A stretch of DNA of 64,000 bases from Setomelanomma holmii. Its lineage: Eukaryota; Ascomycota; Dothideomycetes; Pleosporales; Phaeosphaeriaceae. The position numbers were made by a program, and so were the translations under genes. This document shows, piece by piece, positions 9,959 through 21,709 of this stretch (the stretch's first letter is position 1; every line of letters begins with the position of its first letter). The notes under the pieces are model-generated. The model was not told where the DNA came from, made no database searches, and saw only the letters and a list, made by a program, of their open reading frames with translations. The stretch spans positions 172,641 through 236,640 of the forward strand of contig ML978198.1 of assembly GCA_010015745.1 (NCBI GenBank), read 5' to 3'.

Positions 9959-12574
9959 ATGAGTGGAAGCAAGATAAGAATCTTCCTCAGCGAAAAGGCG
10001 ACGAAGGCCTTAGGCATCTCCTCGGACGAACGTCGCAAGAAGACTGCTTCGCTGGAGCAGATTGCAAGGGAGACGATCAATCAGACCTATCACGAAGACC
10101 ACCCGTCAGTCGCGGAATGGTTTCGAGGATTGGTGCCTTCTTCGGCAGGCGTTGCTGAGTATGTCGCTGAACTGTTTCCTTCGGCACAGTGGGTGAGGAG
10201 GTATAATCTGCATTGGGTGATGGGGGATGTTATTGCTGGTACGCTACCTGTAAATCCAGACATTGTAAGATCTTTCTAACAATGTGAAGGCATAACTGTA
10301 GGTCTTGTTGTTGTGCCGCAGGCTATGGCGTACGCGCTGCTTGCGCGGTTGTCGCCGGCCTTCGGCCTTTACACAACTTTTACTGGAGCATGCATATACT
10401 GGATCTTTGGCACATCAAAAGACATTGTTATTGGAGTAAGTGCTGGAATCCTGGTCTCTCATCTGCTCGGACCATACTTACATACTGTCAGACAACCGCC
10501 GTTGGATCACTACTTGTTGGCAGTGTGATTAGCAAGGTGGAAGCAGAGCATCCCGGAGTTTACAAGCCAGAAGCCATTGCGCACGCTCTTTCATTTCTCG
10601 CCGGCGCTGTACTACTTGTTCTTGGTATCTTGCGACTGGGATGGCTTATCGAATTCATACCCTACGTCCCCATCTCGGCGTTTGTCACATCGGCTAGTAT
10701 CACGATCATCTCGACGCAGTTGCCGACTGTGCTCGGCATCACTGGCATCAAAACCCGCGAAGCACCATACAAGGTGTACGTCAACACCCTGAAAGGCTTG
10801 CCGAGGACGAGTCTAGACGCGTCCATTGGGATCAGCTGCATTGTGCTTCTCTATGTGATACGAAGCTGGTGCGCAAAGATGGAGGTACGGCAGCCAGCGA
10901 AGAAGCGTGTATGGTCATTGCTCTCATCTTTACGGTTGACCTTCGCCATTCTGCTTTATACTCTGATAAGCTGGCTGGTGAACCGAAAGATGCCGGAAGG
11001 ACAGGAAAATTTTCGCATCGTCGGGCACATTGACAAGGGTAAGTACTTCATACTTGACTCATGAATTGTCCGCTAAGAGCTGTGCAGGCTTCAGTCACGC
11101 CGGTGTTCCGAAGATGGATGGTGAGCTATTCGGGCTAGTTGCAACGGAGCTACCAGCAATCGTCGTCATCCTGATCGTCGAACACATTGCCATCGCCAAG
11201 TCGTTTGGTCGAATCTTTGGTTACACCGTGCAGCCGTCCCAAGAGATGCTCGCGCAAGGTGCTTCGAACATGCTCAGTCCCTTCGTTGGAGGCTACGTAT
11301 GTACTGGCTCGTTTGGCGCATCCGCCGTGCTCAGTAAGGCTGCAGTGCGCACACCACTTGCTGGCTTGTTCAGCGCGATGGTCCTGATCCTCGCACTCTA
11401 TGCACTCACGGCTGTCTTTTACTACATTCCCAACGCTGCGCTCGCAGGCTTAATCATACACGCCACCTTCAACCTCATTACACCACCAAGGTCATTGGTC
11501 AAGTACTGGCAGTTCTCTCCGTTCGAGCTGTTCATATGGGTGTGCGGTGTGGTCATTGCATTCTTTACCAACCTCGAGACCGCCATCTACGTCACCGTTG
11601 GTCTGTCATTCGCTATGATTCTTATCCGGATGGCGCGAAATCCAGGCAGGTTTCGTGGTGCAGTCGGCGTGACACGAGTTGTTCGCAACATGCCATCACA
11701 AGATGCACCGACGTCCTGTTCCAGCTCAGCCCGGACTCTTCAAATACATGCCGAGGAAACACGACAGGTGTATCTACCATATGACACCAAAGACAATCGC
11801 AATCCAGATGTCAGCGTCGAGCCCCCGTACCCCGGCGTCTTCATTTACAGATTCGCCGAGAACTTCAACTACATTAACCAGGCCTACCATATCGATCATC
11901 TCACTACATACATCAAGTCGCATACGCGTCGCACGCAGTCTGATGATGGCATTCGCCCCGCGGACCGACTATGGTGCGAAGCCCCACCATCGAAACAACT
12001 CCTAGAGCAAGAAGCAGACCTTCCCACGCTGAAGGCGGTCGTGTTAGACTTCTCCACTGTGAACATAATCGACATCACCAGTCTCCAAGGCTTGATCGAA
12101 CTTCGCAGCACACTCGATCGTTACGCCGCGCCTACGCTTGTCGAGTGGCACTTTGCATGCGTACACAATAGCTGGACGCGTCGAGCGCTCGCCTTCGCTG
12201 GTTTCGGCTTCCCTGCTGGAAACAGTCTGGATGAGCTCGGGAATTGGTGTCCGGCGTACACGATTGCAACAAGTCTCGCGGGTGCGACGGAAGAGGATCA
12301 GCGGGAGTTGGAGAGCTTGAGACGAGAATTAGCTGGTAAGGATGAAGAGAAGCAGAGTAATACAACGGCGCTGCCGGTAGAGGTGAAAGAAGAGAAACAA
12401 ATATCAACCATGACGCCTCTATACGGGGTTGGCAGACCCTTCTTTCATATTGATCTACACGACGCGGTCGATATGGCGGTACGAGACGCGAAGAGGCAAG
12501 ATGAGCGTTGGCATATCGTTGATTCGTCGATGTGCACGAGTACGCTTGAGAGTGGGCGGGACAGTTCAGTCTAA
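9959..12574 (+). CDS. SulP-family sulfate permease with STAS domain (819 aa)
   Basis: Plasma-membrane sulfate uptake protein of the SLC26/SulP family (yeast SUL1/SUL2, Neurospora cys-13/cys-14 type). Exons 9959-10238, 10290-10435, 10492-11038 and 11088-12574 are joined by introns of about 49-56 bp, and phases check to 819 aa, a usual family length. The ATG at 9959 (MSGSKIR) was chosen because upstream in-frame codons are non-ATG. Seen: the SulP signature around GLVVVPQAMAYALLARLSPA, about 10-12 hydrophobic segments, EHIAIAKSFGRIFGY, and a cytosolic STAS domain at about 575-705 with LKAVVLDFSTVNIIDITSLQ. It is intact amid decayed neighbours. Transport is inferred from the family; substrate preference could differ. 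Confidence 0.93.
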
Positions 12575-12788
12575 GCATTTGCTTCTTGCGACTTGCATAT
12601 AGCATCAGCGGCATTCTGGCATAGCGAGCATAGGCGCAAACGAATTGCTTCCATACTTTCCTGTTTGCGAGCACTGCGCCATACGACGTGAAGTGGAGCA
12701 ATCTCTCCGCTTATATTAACATAATTCTACTACTGGACTTTGACATTCACGACTCAAAACCCTACACACACGATCTTCGCTCTGCTTC

Positions 12789-13208
12789 ATGTCTTCTCCC
12801 CGGATTACGCACTATCGCCTTCTTCAAAACCAGTTAGCGACGAACACTATACTTAAAGACAAAGCACCGCAGCACATCACAGAATGCGAACAAGCGCTAA
12901 AAAAGCTACGACCAAACGGCGAATAGGTTAAGCACGCGCTAGACGCAAGGGCGAACCAGAAAAATCTCCTTTCTGAAGAAAACGAACAAGTCGTACCATG
13001 AGATGTGATCGCGAAAGGGCAAGCCCACCAGCTGGCTAGGGACACTGAGAGTATGGGGAAAATACCGAAGGAGATTGCGCAGGCGCATGAGAGATTGGGA
13101 GAGCTGGAGCAGAGCGGTGAGGAGTTGAGGAGGGAGATGGAGAAGATGAGCGAGGACTTTACAGAGAAGGAACGGCGTGAGATCACGGAGAGTAGAGAGT
13201 CGATATAA
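12789..13208 (+). pseudogene. Coiled-coil protein with two in-frame stops (tandem paralogue 1)
   Basis: One continuous frame from ATG 12789 to 13208 is broken by TAG at 12924-12926 and TGA at 12999-13001. It starts MSSPRITHYRLLQNQLATN, clearly paralogous to the next gene (MSSPRVTRYYSLQSQLATN), and ends with a strong coiled coil (REMEKMSEDFTEKERREI). Both stops fit C-to-T changes (CAG to TAG, CGA to TGA). It is a nonsense-inactivated duplicate; function unknown. Confidence 0.65.
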
Positions 13209-13475
13209 GAACAGCGACTAGTCCAATGGCACTTACACGCCAAGGGCTCAGGATTGAATAGGTGCATTGTGATATACGCACTCCATAGGAAAGAATGTGA
13301 CATGGTGCACTCTGCTGGACTTCAGGTATGGTTTGCTCTGCGATCCGTATTTGAGAATGACACGAGCAGCTGACATGGAGGGAAGCAAACTCTTCGCAGC
13401 TATCAAAGACGTGTCGTGCCATCGTCTGCTCGAGTTACGCCTCATTGATAGCTCACCTGAAGGCTTCTCAATCCA

Positions 13476-13885
13476 ATGTCATCGCCACGCGTCACACGCT
13501 ACTACAGCCTTCAAAGCCAGCTAGCGACGAATAACACACTCATGCAGGGGGCAACACAGCAAATCACGGTTTCCGAGCAAACGATCCGACAGCTAGAGTC
13601 TAAAGCTGAACAGATCGAGCGGGAGGTAGAGGATCTTCAGTTCAGCATGAAAGACATGATTCCCTTCCTTGTCGGATCGGAGTATCCTGAGGCTCAAGCA
13701 AAGATGGAGGGGCTGCAGCATCAGTTAGCAGCGGTTGCGAAGGATATGGGGACATTATCGAAGGGAACTGCTGAGACGCAAGGGAAGTTGGTGGATTCAA
13801 AGGCAAAGGAAGCGAACATTAGGGTGAGATGGAGCATTTGTGGCAGGAGATGACGGTGCAGGAGAGAGCCCAGGTAGGCATGTGA
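13476..13885 (+). pseudogene. Coiled-coil protein, frameshifted near the C-terminus (tandem paralogue 2)
   Basis: The ATG frame from 13476 is open to 13853 and encodes a long coiled coil (QLESKAEQIEREVEDLQFSM). Compared with paralogue 1, one base is missing near 13822. The homologous tail (GEMEHLWQEMTVQERAQV against REMEKMSEDFTEKERREI) continues in the next frame to TGA 13883-13885, so the encoded end RVRWSICGRR is probably spurious. The damage is mild and a functional shorter protein is possible. No known family. Confidence 0.5.
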
Positions 13886-14420
13886 ACTTTGCCATCGCAA
13901 TCATAATGACATACGTAGTAGTCCCGTACACCACTATCGAAGCGTGATATGCTTTACACACCATCATGCAATACGTACCTAGGGAACTAAGAAGTGCTCA
14001 GCAACTACTTGTTGGCGTTTCACCTGTCAATTTTCATACTCCCAAAGCAGTTTGCCACGAGCCTGGCGCATGAAACGCTGTGCAGCAAGCTCTCCTCGTC
14101 TTACTATAATGTGGATGCTGTGTCCGGGACCTTTTCAACCACTTCTTGCACGGAGCCCGGGACGAGGAAACTATGTGTGGTTCAATAATCTACTGCCGCC
14201 TCTATATCTCTCAAGTTGTCCGTTTCATCTTGTTAAGCTGTACGTACATGGCGATATCCTTACCCCTCTTCCGATGGCTTTTTTCCCGCACCAGTTGCAA
14301 TGCCGTAATGCGACCTGGTGTACCAGCACCCTGGTATATGGAATATGATCGTGTTTTCGATATCCTATAGTCTCTCAAATGCATCGTGGGAGATACCTAT
14401 CCTATAACCTCGTTTCTACC
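13886..14420. other. Intergenic, no gene seen
   Basis: AT-richer spacer with short unconvincing frames. It contains the 3' flank of the minus-strand F-box gene. Confidence 0.4.
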
Positions 14421-15671
14421 TCAATTTTCATTCGTCCCCTCCGGCGAAGCGTCGTCATCTATTCCCCGCTCCTCCCATTCTAGCAGCATACTCCGGCTGA
14501 GATCTTCAGACAATACCCAGACCTGCGTTGCTCCAAGCGCATCATATGGGTCCCCAGACCCATCCGCCTGATCATCTTCATCTTTCGTCTCGACCTGTTC
14601 GTCCTCCTCGTCGTCCTCCCCTTCGATGATCTTGCCTTTGCACCAATTGCACATCATTCGCCAAGTCTCCGGCAACTCCGACTCCTCAAGATCCTTGGCG
14701 CACGGACAGATACGTCGCTTGTCTGTGACCATCTTGTTCGTGTAATCTTCATGGCTCTCATGTATACCGCAGCGCACACACGTCCAGCGCTGCACAAATC
14801 GCTCACGGAGAGTACACTGACATCGCTTTTGTAAGCCTCCATCTTTAACAAAGCACTCGTCGCAGCGATACAAGATGCGCATCTTGACAATGATGTTGAA
14901 GTGCACCATAATCGCTCGTCCTTCGAGAACACCTCCAATAGGTCCTTTGGGCTCGATGCTAATTCGCCGGCCGAGGTTTGTATCGAGGATATGGTCCAGC
15001 GATTCCGGACGAGCAGCAAATTCGGAATCAAGAACTACACCGACGCGACCGACATCGTGCTGCGGCTTATACTCGTCTAGTTCAGCAAACCATGGGCGAT
15101 TGCGAGCCAGGTTCATGTGTTTGGGTGGGAAGAGCCGCACGAAGGAGTCCGAGAACTGAACGTGGCCGGCCCACAAGCGAATATTTCCAGGGCCGGCATC
15201 CTCGACGAGGGATTGGTATATCATATGGACGCGGCACTCATCGCAGGTGTTGACGCCACACCGTACGCAAGGATGTTTTTCCATTTCAAGGTCGGTATCT
15301 TCGCCGCCACAAGTTCCATACCTTCGAAGAGCTCCCCCGGGGTGGGGCGGAGATATGTGGTTGCGTAGATACAGTCCCAGACCCGAGCACAATATCTTTG
15401 TAAGAAGATTCTTGTGGCTATTCCGACTACCGAAGTTTAGATTGGCGTACATTGTTTGGCAAGTCTGAGCCAATGGAATCAAGTCGGCGGGACGGAGGTG
15501 TGCAACAATGTGTTCGAGGATCGGGTATTGTCCGGTTGTGTGGAGCAGATTGTTCGTTGGGCTGTTGCCATTAGCCATGCTCCACTGCCGGCCAGGCGAT
15601 TGCAACGAAGTCTTATTGCGCTTCTTGTACGTAGGCTCAACAGTGGTTGAGGCAGGACGTTTTGTCGCCAT
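14421..15671 (-). CDS. F-box protein with fungal Cys-rich C-terminal region (416 aa)
   Basis: Start at ATG 15671 (MATKRPAS); an ATG at 15779 would add 36 unconvincing residues. After a basic, disordered N-terminus, an F-box-like helix pair lies at about 45-85 (ILEHIVAHLRPADLIPLAQT). Three Cys clusters follow that look zinc-binding: CVRCGVNTCDECRVH; CDEC..CQCTLRERFVQRWTCVRC; and CPC..CNWCKGK, then an acidic tail. F-box proteins recruit substrates to SCF ubiquitin ligases. That the Cys region binds substrate is inference. A truncated paralogue lies at 8020-8961. Confidence 0.7.
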   Translation of the reverse strand: MATKRPASTTVEPTYKKRNKTSLQSPGRQWSMANGNSPTNNLLHTTGQYPILEHIVAHLRPADLIPLAQTCQTMYANLNFGSRNSHKNLLTKILCSGLGLYLRNHISPPHPGGALRRYGTCGGEDTDLEMEKHPCVRCGVNTCDECRVHMIYQSLVEDAGPGNIRLWAGHVQFSDSFVRLFPPKHMNLARNRPWFAELDEYKPQHDVGRVGVVLDSEFAARPESLDHILDTNLGRRISIEPKGPIGGVLEGRAIMVHFNIIVKMRILYRCDECFVKDGGLQKRCQCTLRERFVQRWTCVRCGIHESHEDYTNKMVTDKRRICPCAKDLEESELPETWRMMCNWCKGKIIEGEDDEEDEQVETKDEDDQADGSGDPYDALGATQVWVLSEDLSRSMLLEWEERGIDDDASPEGTNEN

Positions 15672-16289
15672 ATTGAGGTTGTACTTGGTTGATGGGAGAT
15701 GATATGCTGCAGGAAACCGTGGGAAACTCCGTTTATATCTGGAGTGGCGCTTCGAGGAGGTGCAACAGACGCTTTGCATCAAGTCACTGTGCTTGCGCCT
15801 TCTGCTAGACCCTGCCCTGGGGTACAGAGGCGGCCTCGGGTCCAGTGACGTGATCGAATCACTACGTAGCCTCTGTCGGAAAACGAATCGCTGAGCCTTC
15901 TTCGAACGATTATTGCCAGCATATTGACTATGAAAACAATTACGCGCGAAGGCAGCCGCTTCACCTCACTAAAGCGGTCCTTACACTCGTACTTTACCTC
16001 GATAGAGCGTATGATCCCTCTTGCTTCCAAGTTGCTGTATGGTTGCATCGTTAGATTGCTTCAAGATTGCGATGATCTTAGATCGCTGTGTAGCAGCCAC
16101 CCCGAGCAGCAACATCAGATCCTAATGGATATTGTGAGACAAATACAGTTCGCTGTGACATCCATGGCTAGCTGCTTGCAGCCTTACTGCGGAACTGCCA
16201 GGTTGTCGGCTTTGCCGTCATGGAGTCAACCAGCCCGCAGGCTACTTACACCTCGGTGACACAATCCTCCCTCGCCATCAAACTTCCTA
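15672..16289. other. Intergenic, upstream of the F-box gene
   Basis: Holds the F-box gene promoter next to 15672. A plus-strand frame from about 15930 (MKTITREGSRF..) is open to 16259 with some protein-like character (DLRSLCSSHPEQQHQI) but no domain. I do not call it a gene. Confidence 0.35.
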
Positions 16290-16772
16290 TCATTCGAGCG
16301 ATATCGTGGGTGGTGACTCCATGCTTCGCAGCAGGTCGTAGAACTCATCCTCGGGCCTCCACCAGGGCCAGCCAGAGGCCTCGTCGAGGGCTCGAATGAC
16401 TCGTGCGTTGTACACAAGCTCCATATGTTGTATATTTCTGATCACCACGCTTCTATCTCTTCTTGTCCATTTTGGCAACGATGTCAGTTGGTTTTCGGAT
16501 CGTGTTTGATGAATCAGATGACTTCGCGTTGGGCATGCTCGTGGGCGGTCGAAGACGCGATGGTCGACGTCACCAAGTTACCTGGTGCGAGCAGTGTAGA
16601 CTATAGTGCTGGCGCTCAACGAGATGCCAGTAGTTACTGGCCTTTTACTGCTATCAATTGCTTTGCGGTGCGGCTGGTGGTGTATAGGAGCGTGAGTTGC
16701 AGTCTTGGAACTATCGGCGAAGAATGCACTGCGCTCAGCGCTTCCAAATCCGACTAGCGCCGCTTTCGACAT
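16290..16772 (-). CDS. Possible two-exon hypothetical protein (119 aa)
   Basis: ATG at 16772 (MSKAALVGFGSAERS). Exon 1 is 16582-16772; a 123-bp intron at 16459-16581 starts GTAACT, has a CTGAC branch and ends AAG; exon 2 is 16290-16458 and encodes VVIRNIQHMELVYNARVIRA then a Trp-rich segment (SGWPWWRPEDEFYDLL). The exon 2 segment is strongly protein-like; exon 1 is less so. Function unknown. Confidence 0.35.
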
Positions 16773-17012
16773 CAGGAACTACAGTATCTTCGCGGGATTC
16801 CAGGCGTGCCATGCTACTGCCTACAGTATCTAAGCAACGATGCTACTTGCACGAGATGTACCCGATCTTCTGCTGAGCTGCCACTTCGTGCACATATTCC
16901 GTTCTTCACCACTTGGTGGCATACAGCATTTGGAAGCAGGCACAAATTTTACAGGGTCAATTCTCTTCAATCTCTCCGTCCTTAAATATCTTGTGTTCGT
17001 CTCTTTCGACAC

Positions 17013-18856
17013 TTGGGGAGGAGCGCTGTTGATGTTACTCCGCACTGGCGCATCTGCTCTCCCGTCCTGAGAAGCTGGCAACGCGGCCATCGCGCATTTC
17101 ACGTGTCCGGCAGGAAATCAGCAGCGGCATTCAGGGCTGAATTTCGTGCTGGTTTCGACTGTCGCGGGGTAATTGGCGAAGGAAAGGCTCTGCCTAAGCC
17201 GTACGGCGACCATACGAGGACATCTGGTCACAGTGCCATCTTTCTACCCAACATTGGCGACACCAGTCGAAGATGCTCAAAGATTATAGCAGAAGCCATG
17301 AATGGTAATGAAGGTGTTGCTGAATGTCATGACGCATCAAACGATTTGCAGCGTGCTCCGCAGTATTTGGCTCTTCTTCGCACAGTCTCGCTGCTAAACT
17401 TGTCAGACACAGCATCAGCTACAATTTCAGTACTCAACCTAGAACAACGACGATTTGCTCGTGTATTCAGACAAAAAGAAGACGACTGGATCATCGTAAA
17501 CAATGACGAGGTCTTGAAGGCACTAGATCTTCGCGGTGGGCTCATCCTAGATATCGATGCTCGAGACACTCGCCGACCAGGCGTATGGGATGGCCGGGTT
17601 ACCGTTCGCTTTGAGGTAAAAGATGGTGGCGAAACATCAGTGGACGAGATGAAGCTTCGTGTCGCACCATTTCTGGTTCACAACCATCTCGATATAGTCG
17701 ATCGAATTCTGGCAACTGCTGGAGACGATACCAGCTTCCCATGGCAGCGTCGCTTCAGGCAAGACTTGGCGAAAGCAACAGGTAACACAAGCATTTTGAA
17801 GCTCTTATTATTAGACGGAGACGTAGATCCCTGGGTACAAGACTTCATGAAGCCCGGCTACACCAGCATGCCCGGCCCCGACGGTCCTGTCGCTCTTCGA
17901 GTGCATATTTGCTCAAGCCAGGACCCTCGCAAATCAGGACGCCAAGTCTTCACCAAGCTGCGCGGTACTGGTGTCGGTGCGGTTGAGTACCTTGGTGGTG
18001 CTAGAGACGAGATCAACTCGATGTGCAACCTCGACTGTACGCCTCCGTTCACTCACAGTGGCGTGTCATGGCCAGCCGGAAGGATCATCATGAGCCGACA
18101 TGGGCCATTTGAGCCGCACATTCTTCCGTTTCTTCGTGCACAGGAAGTGCAAGATCCGATCCTACTTGATGCTGCGTGTCTGTGGGTGGGACAATTCCTA
18201 CTCGTCGAGAATGAACGTGGTTGGGCCATTGTGGTCGCAGACCCCGAGGCTGGTCTCAAGTTACTACAAGACGCGCAGCAAAATGCTCATGACGAGATTC
18301 CGATATATTGCCGAAAGACCGACGAATCTTTAAATTATATCAAATGGAAAATGTGACAGGGGCCACGTACGGTTGTCTCGGAATTCCGGTGCCTGGAACA
18401 ACAATCAATGAGTATCTGGCAGATCCGAAGGTCGTCAAAACGAACATCGCGGCTGCTAAGCGTATTGCAGCAAACATGGACCTTTTAAAATCCGAGATTG
18501 GCATCACCGATTCTGAGATCCATCGGCTACCTACACTCTTCAAGAATGTCAACCGCGACGAGCTGCTGTACATTGGCCCACGGTCGCCCAATGAGAAGCT
18601 CGCAGTCATCGCAACCTGTCCCGCGACTATCAATGGAGTTGTGTTGACTAGGTTTGGCACGTACCTAGCACCCAACCCATGGGGACCTGTGATCGAAGGG
18701 AAGGATATCATGGCTGGGGCCACGAGAGAGTTGTATGAGAGGCTCGGGTGAAAGGTGAAGTTCTTGGACAATTGGAATGCACAGCACAGATTTGGCGGGG
18801 AAGTGCATTGCGCGACAAACACACTCAGGGAGATGACGAGGCAATGGTGGTCCTGA
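17013..18856 (+). pseudogene. Protein-arginine deiminase (PAD) pseudogene
   Basis: PADs convert peptidyl-arginine to citrulline using an Asp/His/Asp/Cys catalytic set. Homology begins by about 17240 (FLPNIGDTSRRCSKIIAEAM, DARDTRRPGVWDGRVTVRFE) and continues through the catalytic domain (VQDF..GYTSMPGPDGPV, FTKLRGTGVGAVEYLGGARD, SWPAGRIIMSRHGPF). Damage: no ATG at the N-terminus; at about 18190 the sequence reads LWVG-QFL where the family has G-H-V-D-E-F, so the catalytic His and Asp are deleted; a one-base deletion near 18330 shifts the frame; and TGA at 18749-18751 lies upstream of GGEVHCATN, which carries the catalytic Cys codon (18809-18811). The frame then runs to 18856. It is clearly dead. 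The long conserved stretches suggest recent loss. Confidence 0.85.
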
Positions 18857-19491
18857 AACACGCTGTTTATTATACTCCTTTATATTTTCGGTATGTGTAG
18901 TAATATCTTGTACTTATATAGCTGTGACTCTGGCGTATCGCTGCTCAGGCAAAAAGAAATTGTCAACGCCCGCAAGTACTGAGCGCTTCCAAACGTGAAC
19001 TTGTACTATAGCCCTGAATGGACACAAGCGACTGGAATTCTCTGGGGTATAAGTCGGAGCTCTCGTGGCGTATCCGTGCCGCTTTTGTGCCAGTGATGCC
19101 TTTCAAGTAGCTCTTGCCACACAGCGCCTTCCAAATCACCCGTCATCATCACTTTCTCAACCTCAAACCCTGGAAACATGATGTAACGGTTTATGAGAGG
19201 AGCGCATCACGTGTGCCACGTGCTGGTGGTCTGATGCTGCTTCCTCATCTTATCAAGCACATCTTACCTGAACTGGATTATAAATACGTCATGTGAACAG
19301 ACGCTGCTAATGGCCTGGTAAGTGGTCATCACGAACATAGCACAGAACAATAAACAGCATATGATACTCGGATTTACTGCCCTGCGCGGTTCCACACTTG
19401 ACTTACTGCTTCGCGCGGTTACCTTTTGATTCACTGCATTCACTGCAACACATGACGTCTTTGGAGCAAGACATACGAGACGGTACACTTG
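18857..19491. other. Intergenic, no gene seen
   Basis: AT-rich spacer with no convincing frame. It precedes the decayed gene that starts at 19492. Confidence 0.4.
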
Positions 19492-21709
19492 ATGATAGCA
19501 CCACTGTTTACCGAGCTATACGAACGCCATGAGTCTTTCGCGAATGATTTGGAAGTGCCGGCCGACTTGAGAGCTCGAGGCGTCGACATCTTCCACGCAG
19601 CTATCAACGCTAACGTACCGGCCGCCTTGCAGCAGAATGAGAGGGTCACCTTGGTGCTCAATCGTACTATGATTGCTATTGGAGAGCTATACTCCGAGCA
19701 TGAGCGGCGAACAAGAAGCAATGCCACGTTTGAGGCTGCGGACAGTAGTCGTGATGGCGAATCAGCACAGTTGCGCGAAACGACAGATTCACCAGGATCG
19801 AGCAGCTTTGCCACCTCGGGCGCGAACGTCATTTCGAATTGCGCTGAGTATGATGAGGAAGGCCACAACAACGAAAGGAGCAAGATTCAAGACGCCATCG
19901 CAACTCGTGAGAAGCGTAGTGTGGCAACGCACGGCCCACGAGCACCAATGTCCGCTGCCGCAGGTGTTGTCAAGGTTCTGAAGCGCAATAGAACTTCTTC
20001 GACCATGGTCTTGCCGACTGATACAGCTTCACTCAACATGATACCAACGTCCACCTCAAAGACTACGAGATCCGTAGGTATCCGTCATACCTTAGCTCTC
20101 TGTTTGTCGCGACACTAACAAACATATCACAGTTCACCTCCACCACTGACAAACACCACCACAAAGACCAAACATCATCTTCACCACCATACAGGCTTGT
20201 AGTCAAGCTCAAAATGCCTAAGCTACGTGAGCTCATATCCTAGCTCAACAAGGCGATTGATGCTTCCGACTTCGCAGCCGATCCCGTGGCAATGGACAAA
20301 GATGCTTTCTCCACACGACTCACGCAGAAGAAAGAGCAGGAGCTCAGCGAGAAAGTCTCTTTGGACGAAGTTGCCCGGCACAAGCAAGATATCTTACAAG
20401 AAGCGTCTTCGAGAAAGCGAAAACGTGTCGCAGGCTCTCGAGCATGCAGAAACAAAGCCATACCCAAAAGCACCGAAATTCTGGCTTCAGACTCGGAGCA
20501 CGACGGCGAAACGGGCAGACCAACAGCACGAGTCGATACGCCCAAGAGCCAGAAAAAGACAAGAAGAAAGCGACGCGCACCCAAGAGTGCTGAGTTTATC
20601 ACGTCGGAACTTGAAGACGATGACGATGGTAAGAAAATCAATACGAAGCACGCGTATCCACGTGGCTTCGAATCTGCAACAGAATCAATTTGGATGGCGC
20701 ACAATAATGGATCAGACGCCGAACAGAGCAGTGATATGACAAAGGAAGATGATTCAGTCTCAAACAACGAGTTGCGAGGCTTCACACCAACGATAGGCCG
20801 AACTGCCCAACCAGAGCTCAGCGAAAAGAGCGCGTATCTTCCGAGCGAAGAGCCGGTATGCGCGACTCAAATGACGACAATGACGCCGAAGACAACGATA
20901 CTGAGATGCCCGATGCTATCTCAAATCCAGGCAAGGCCCGCACACGATCTTAAAGGCCATCACCGCGCGATTCTCCATGCTCGTCCTCCATCAGTTCACA
21001 AGCCGAGCTCGTCAGCATGCGGTCGCAGACTCGAAGCACGCGGACTCAAACTCGCAGTGCGCATACCAAATCCACTACACCACCGCCGTCTCGTCATCCT
21101 CTAGCACCCTCACCTTCACCTAGATGCCCACAATCCCACTCCTCCTCACTCTCTCCGCCACCTTCCAAACTCAGTACACCAAACGAGTCCAAGACCTCTT
21201 CCGCCCCCCTTACCATCCGCTCCCCTGATCGCACCTGCACGCAAACTGGATTGACCACGACCCAAACATTCCCATCCCTCCCCAACCTCCCAACTCACAA
21301 ACGCGCCCCGTTCTACCGCAGCGCCACCATCGCGCTATCCAACATCCTCTAAGACCACCGCGACAACCCAGATGAGTCTTTACTCGAGTTAATCGAAGAC
21401 TTAGAGGAGAATAGGCTGATTGTTAAGGACTGCGAGGGGCGCACCGTGCTCAAAGGTGGGAGTTGGGTGTACACGGGCTTGAAAGGTGTCGTAGTGCCTG
21501 TGCATGAGAAACGCCGTGCTCGTGACATACTTGAAGGATTCGTGGAAAGGGATGAGGGAGATGTGAGCAAGGACATTGATATCGGGGGGCTGGTGAAAAA
21601 GTTGGGGGCGTGGCTTGAAGGGGAATGGGATCGGTTGGGATGGAGTCGAGAGCGGATTGAGGAGAACGAGAGCGCGAGTGAGAGCAGTGACATCTGGACT
21701 AAGGACTGA
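19492..21709 (+). pseudogene. Large unknown protein gene with three internal stops and a frame change
   Basis: Exon 1 is 19492-20073 (MIAPLFTELYERHESF..), the intron is 20074-20132 (GTAGGT ... CTAAC ... CAG), and exon 2 continues in phase from 20133. The frame reads KLRELIS, then TAG (20241-20243), then LNKAIDASDFAADP. Basic, disordered sequence follows (RRKRRAPKSAEF, acidic patches). Near 20850 the coding signal moves to another frame (DSNDDNDAEDNDTEMPDA), which has TAA stops at 20951-20953 and 21350-21352 and ends with a folded-looking domain (LIEDLEENRLIVKDCEGRTV, GGSWVYTGLKGVVVPVHEKR). All three stops replace a likely Gln codon. The mix of basic and acidic tracts suggests a nuclear protein, but that is inference. 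Confidence 0.6.
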
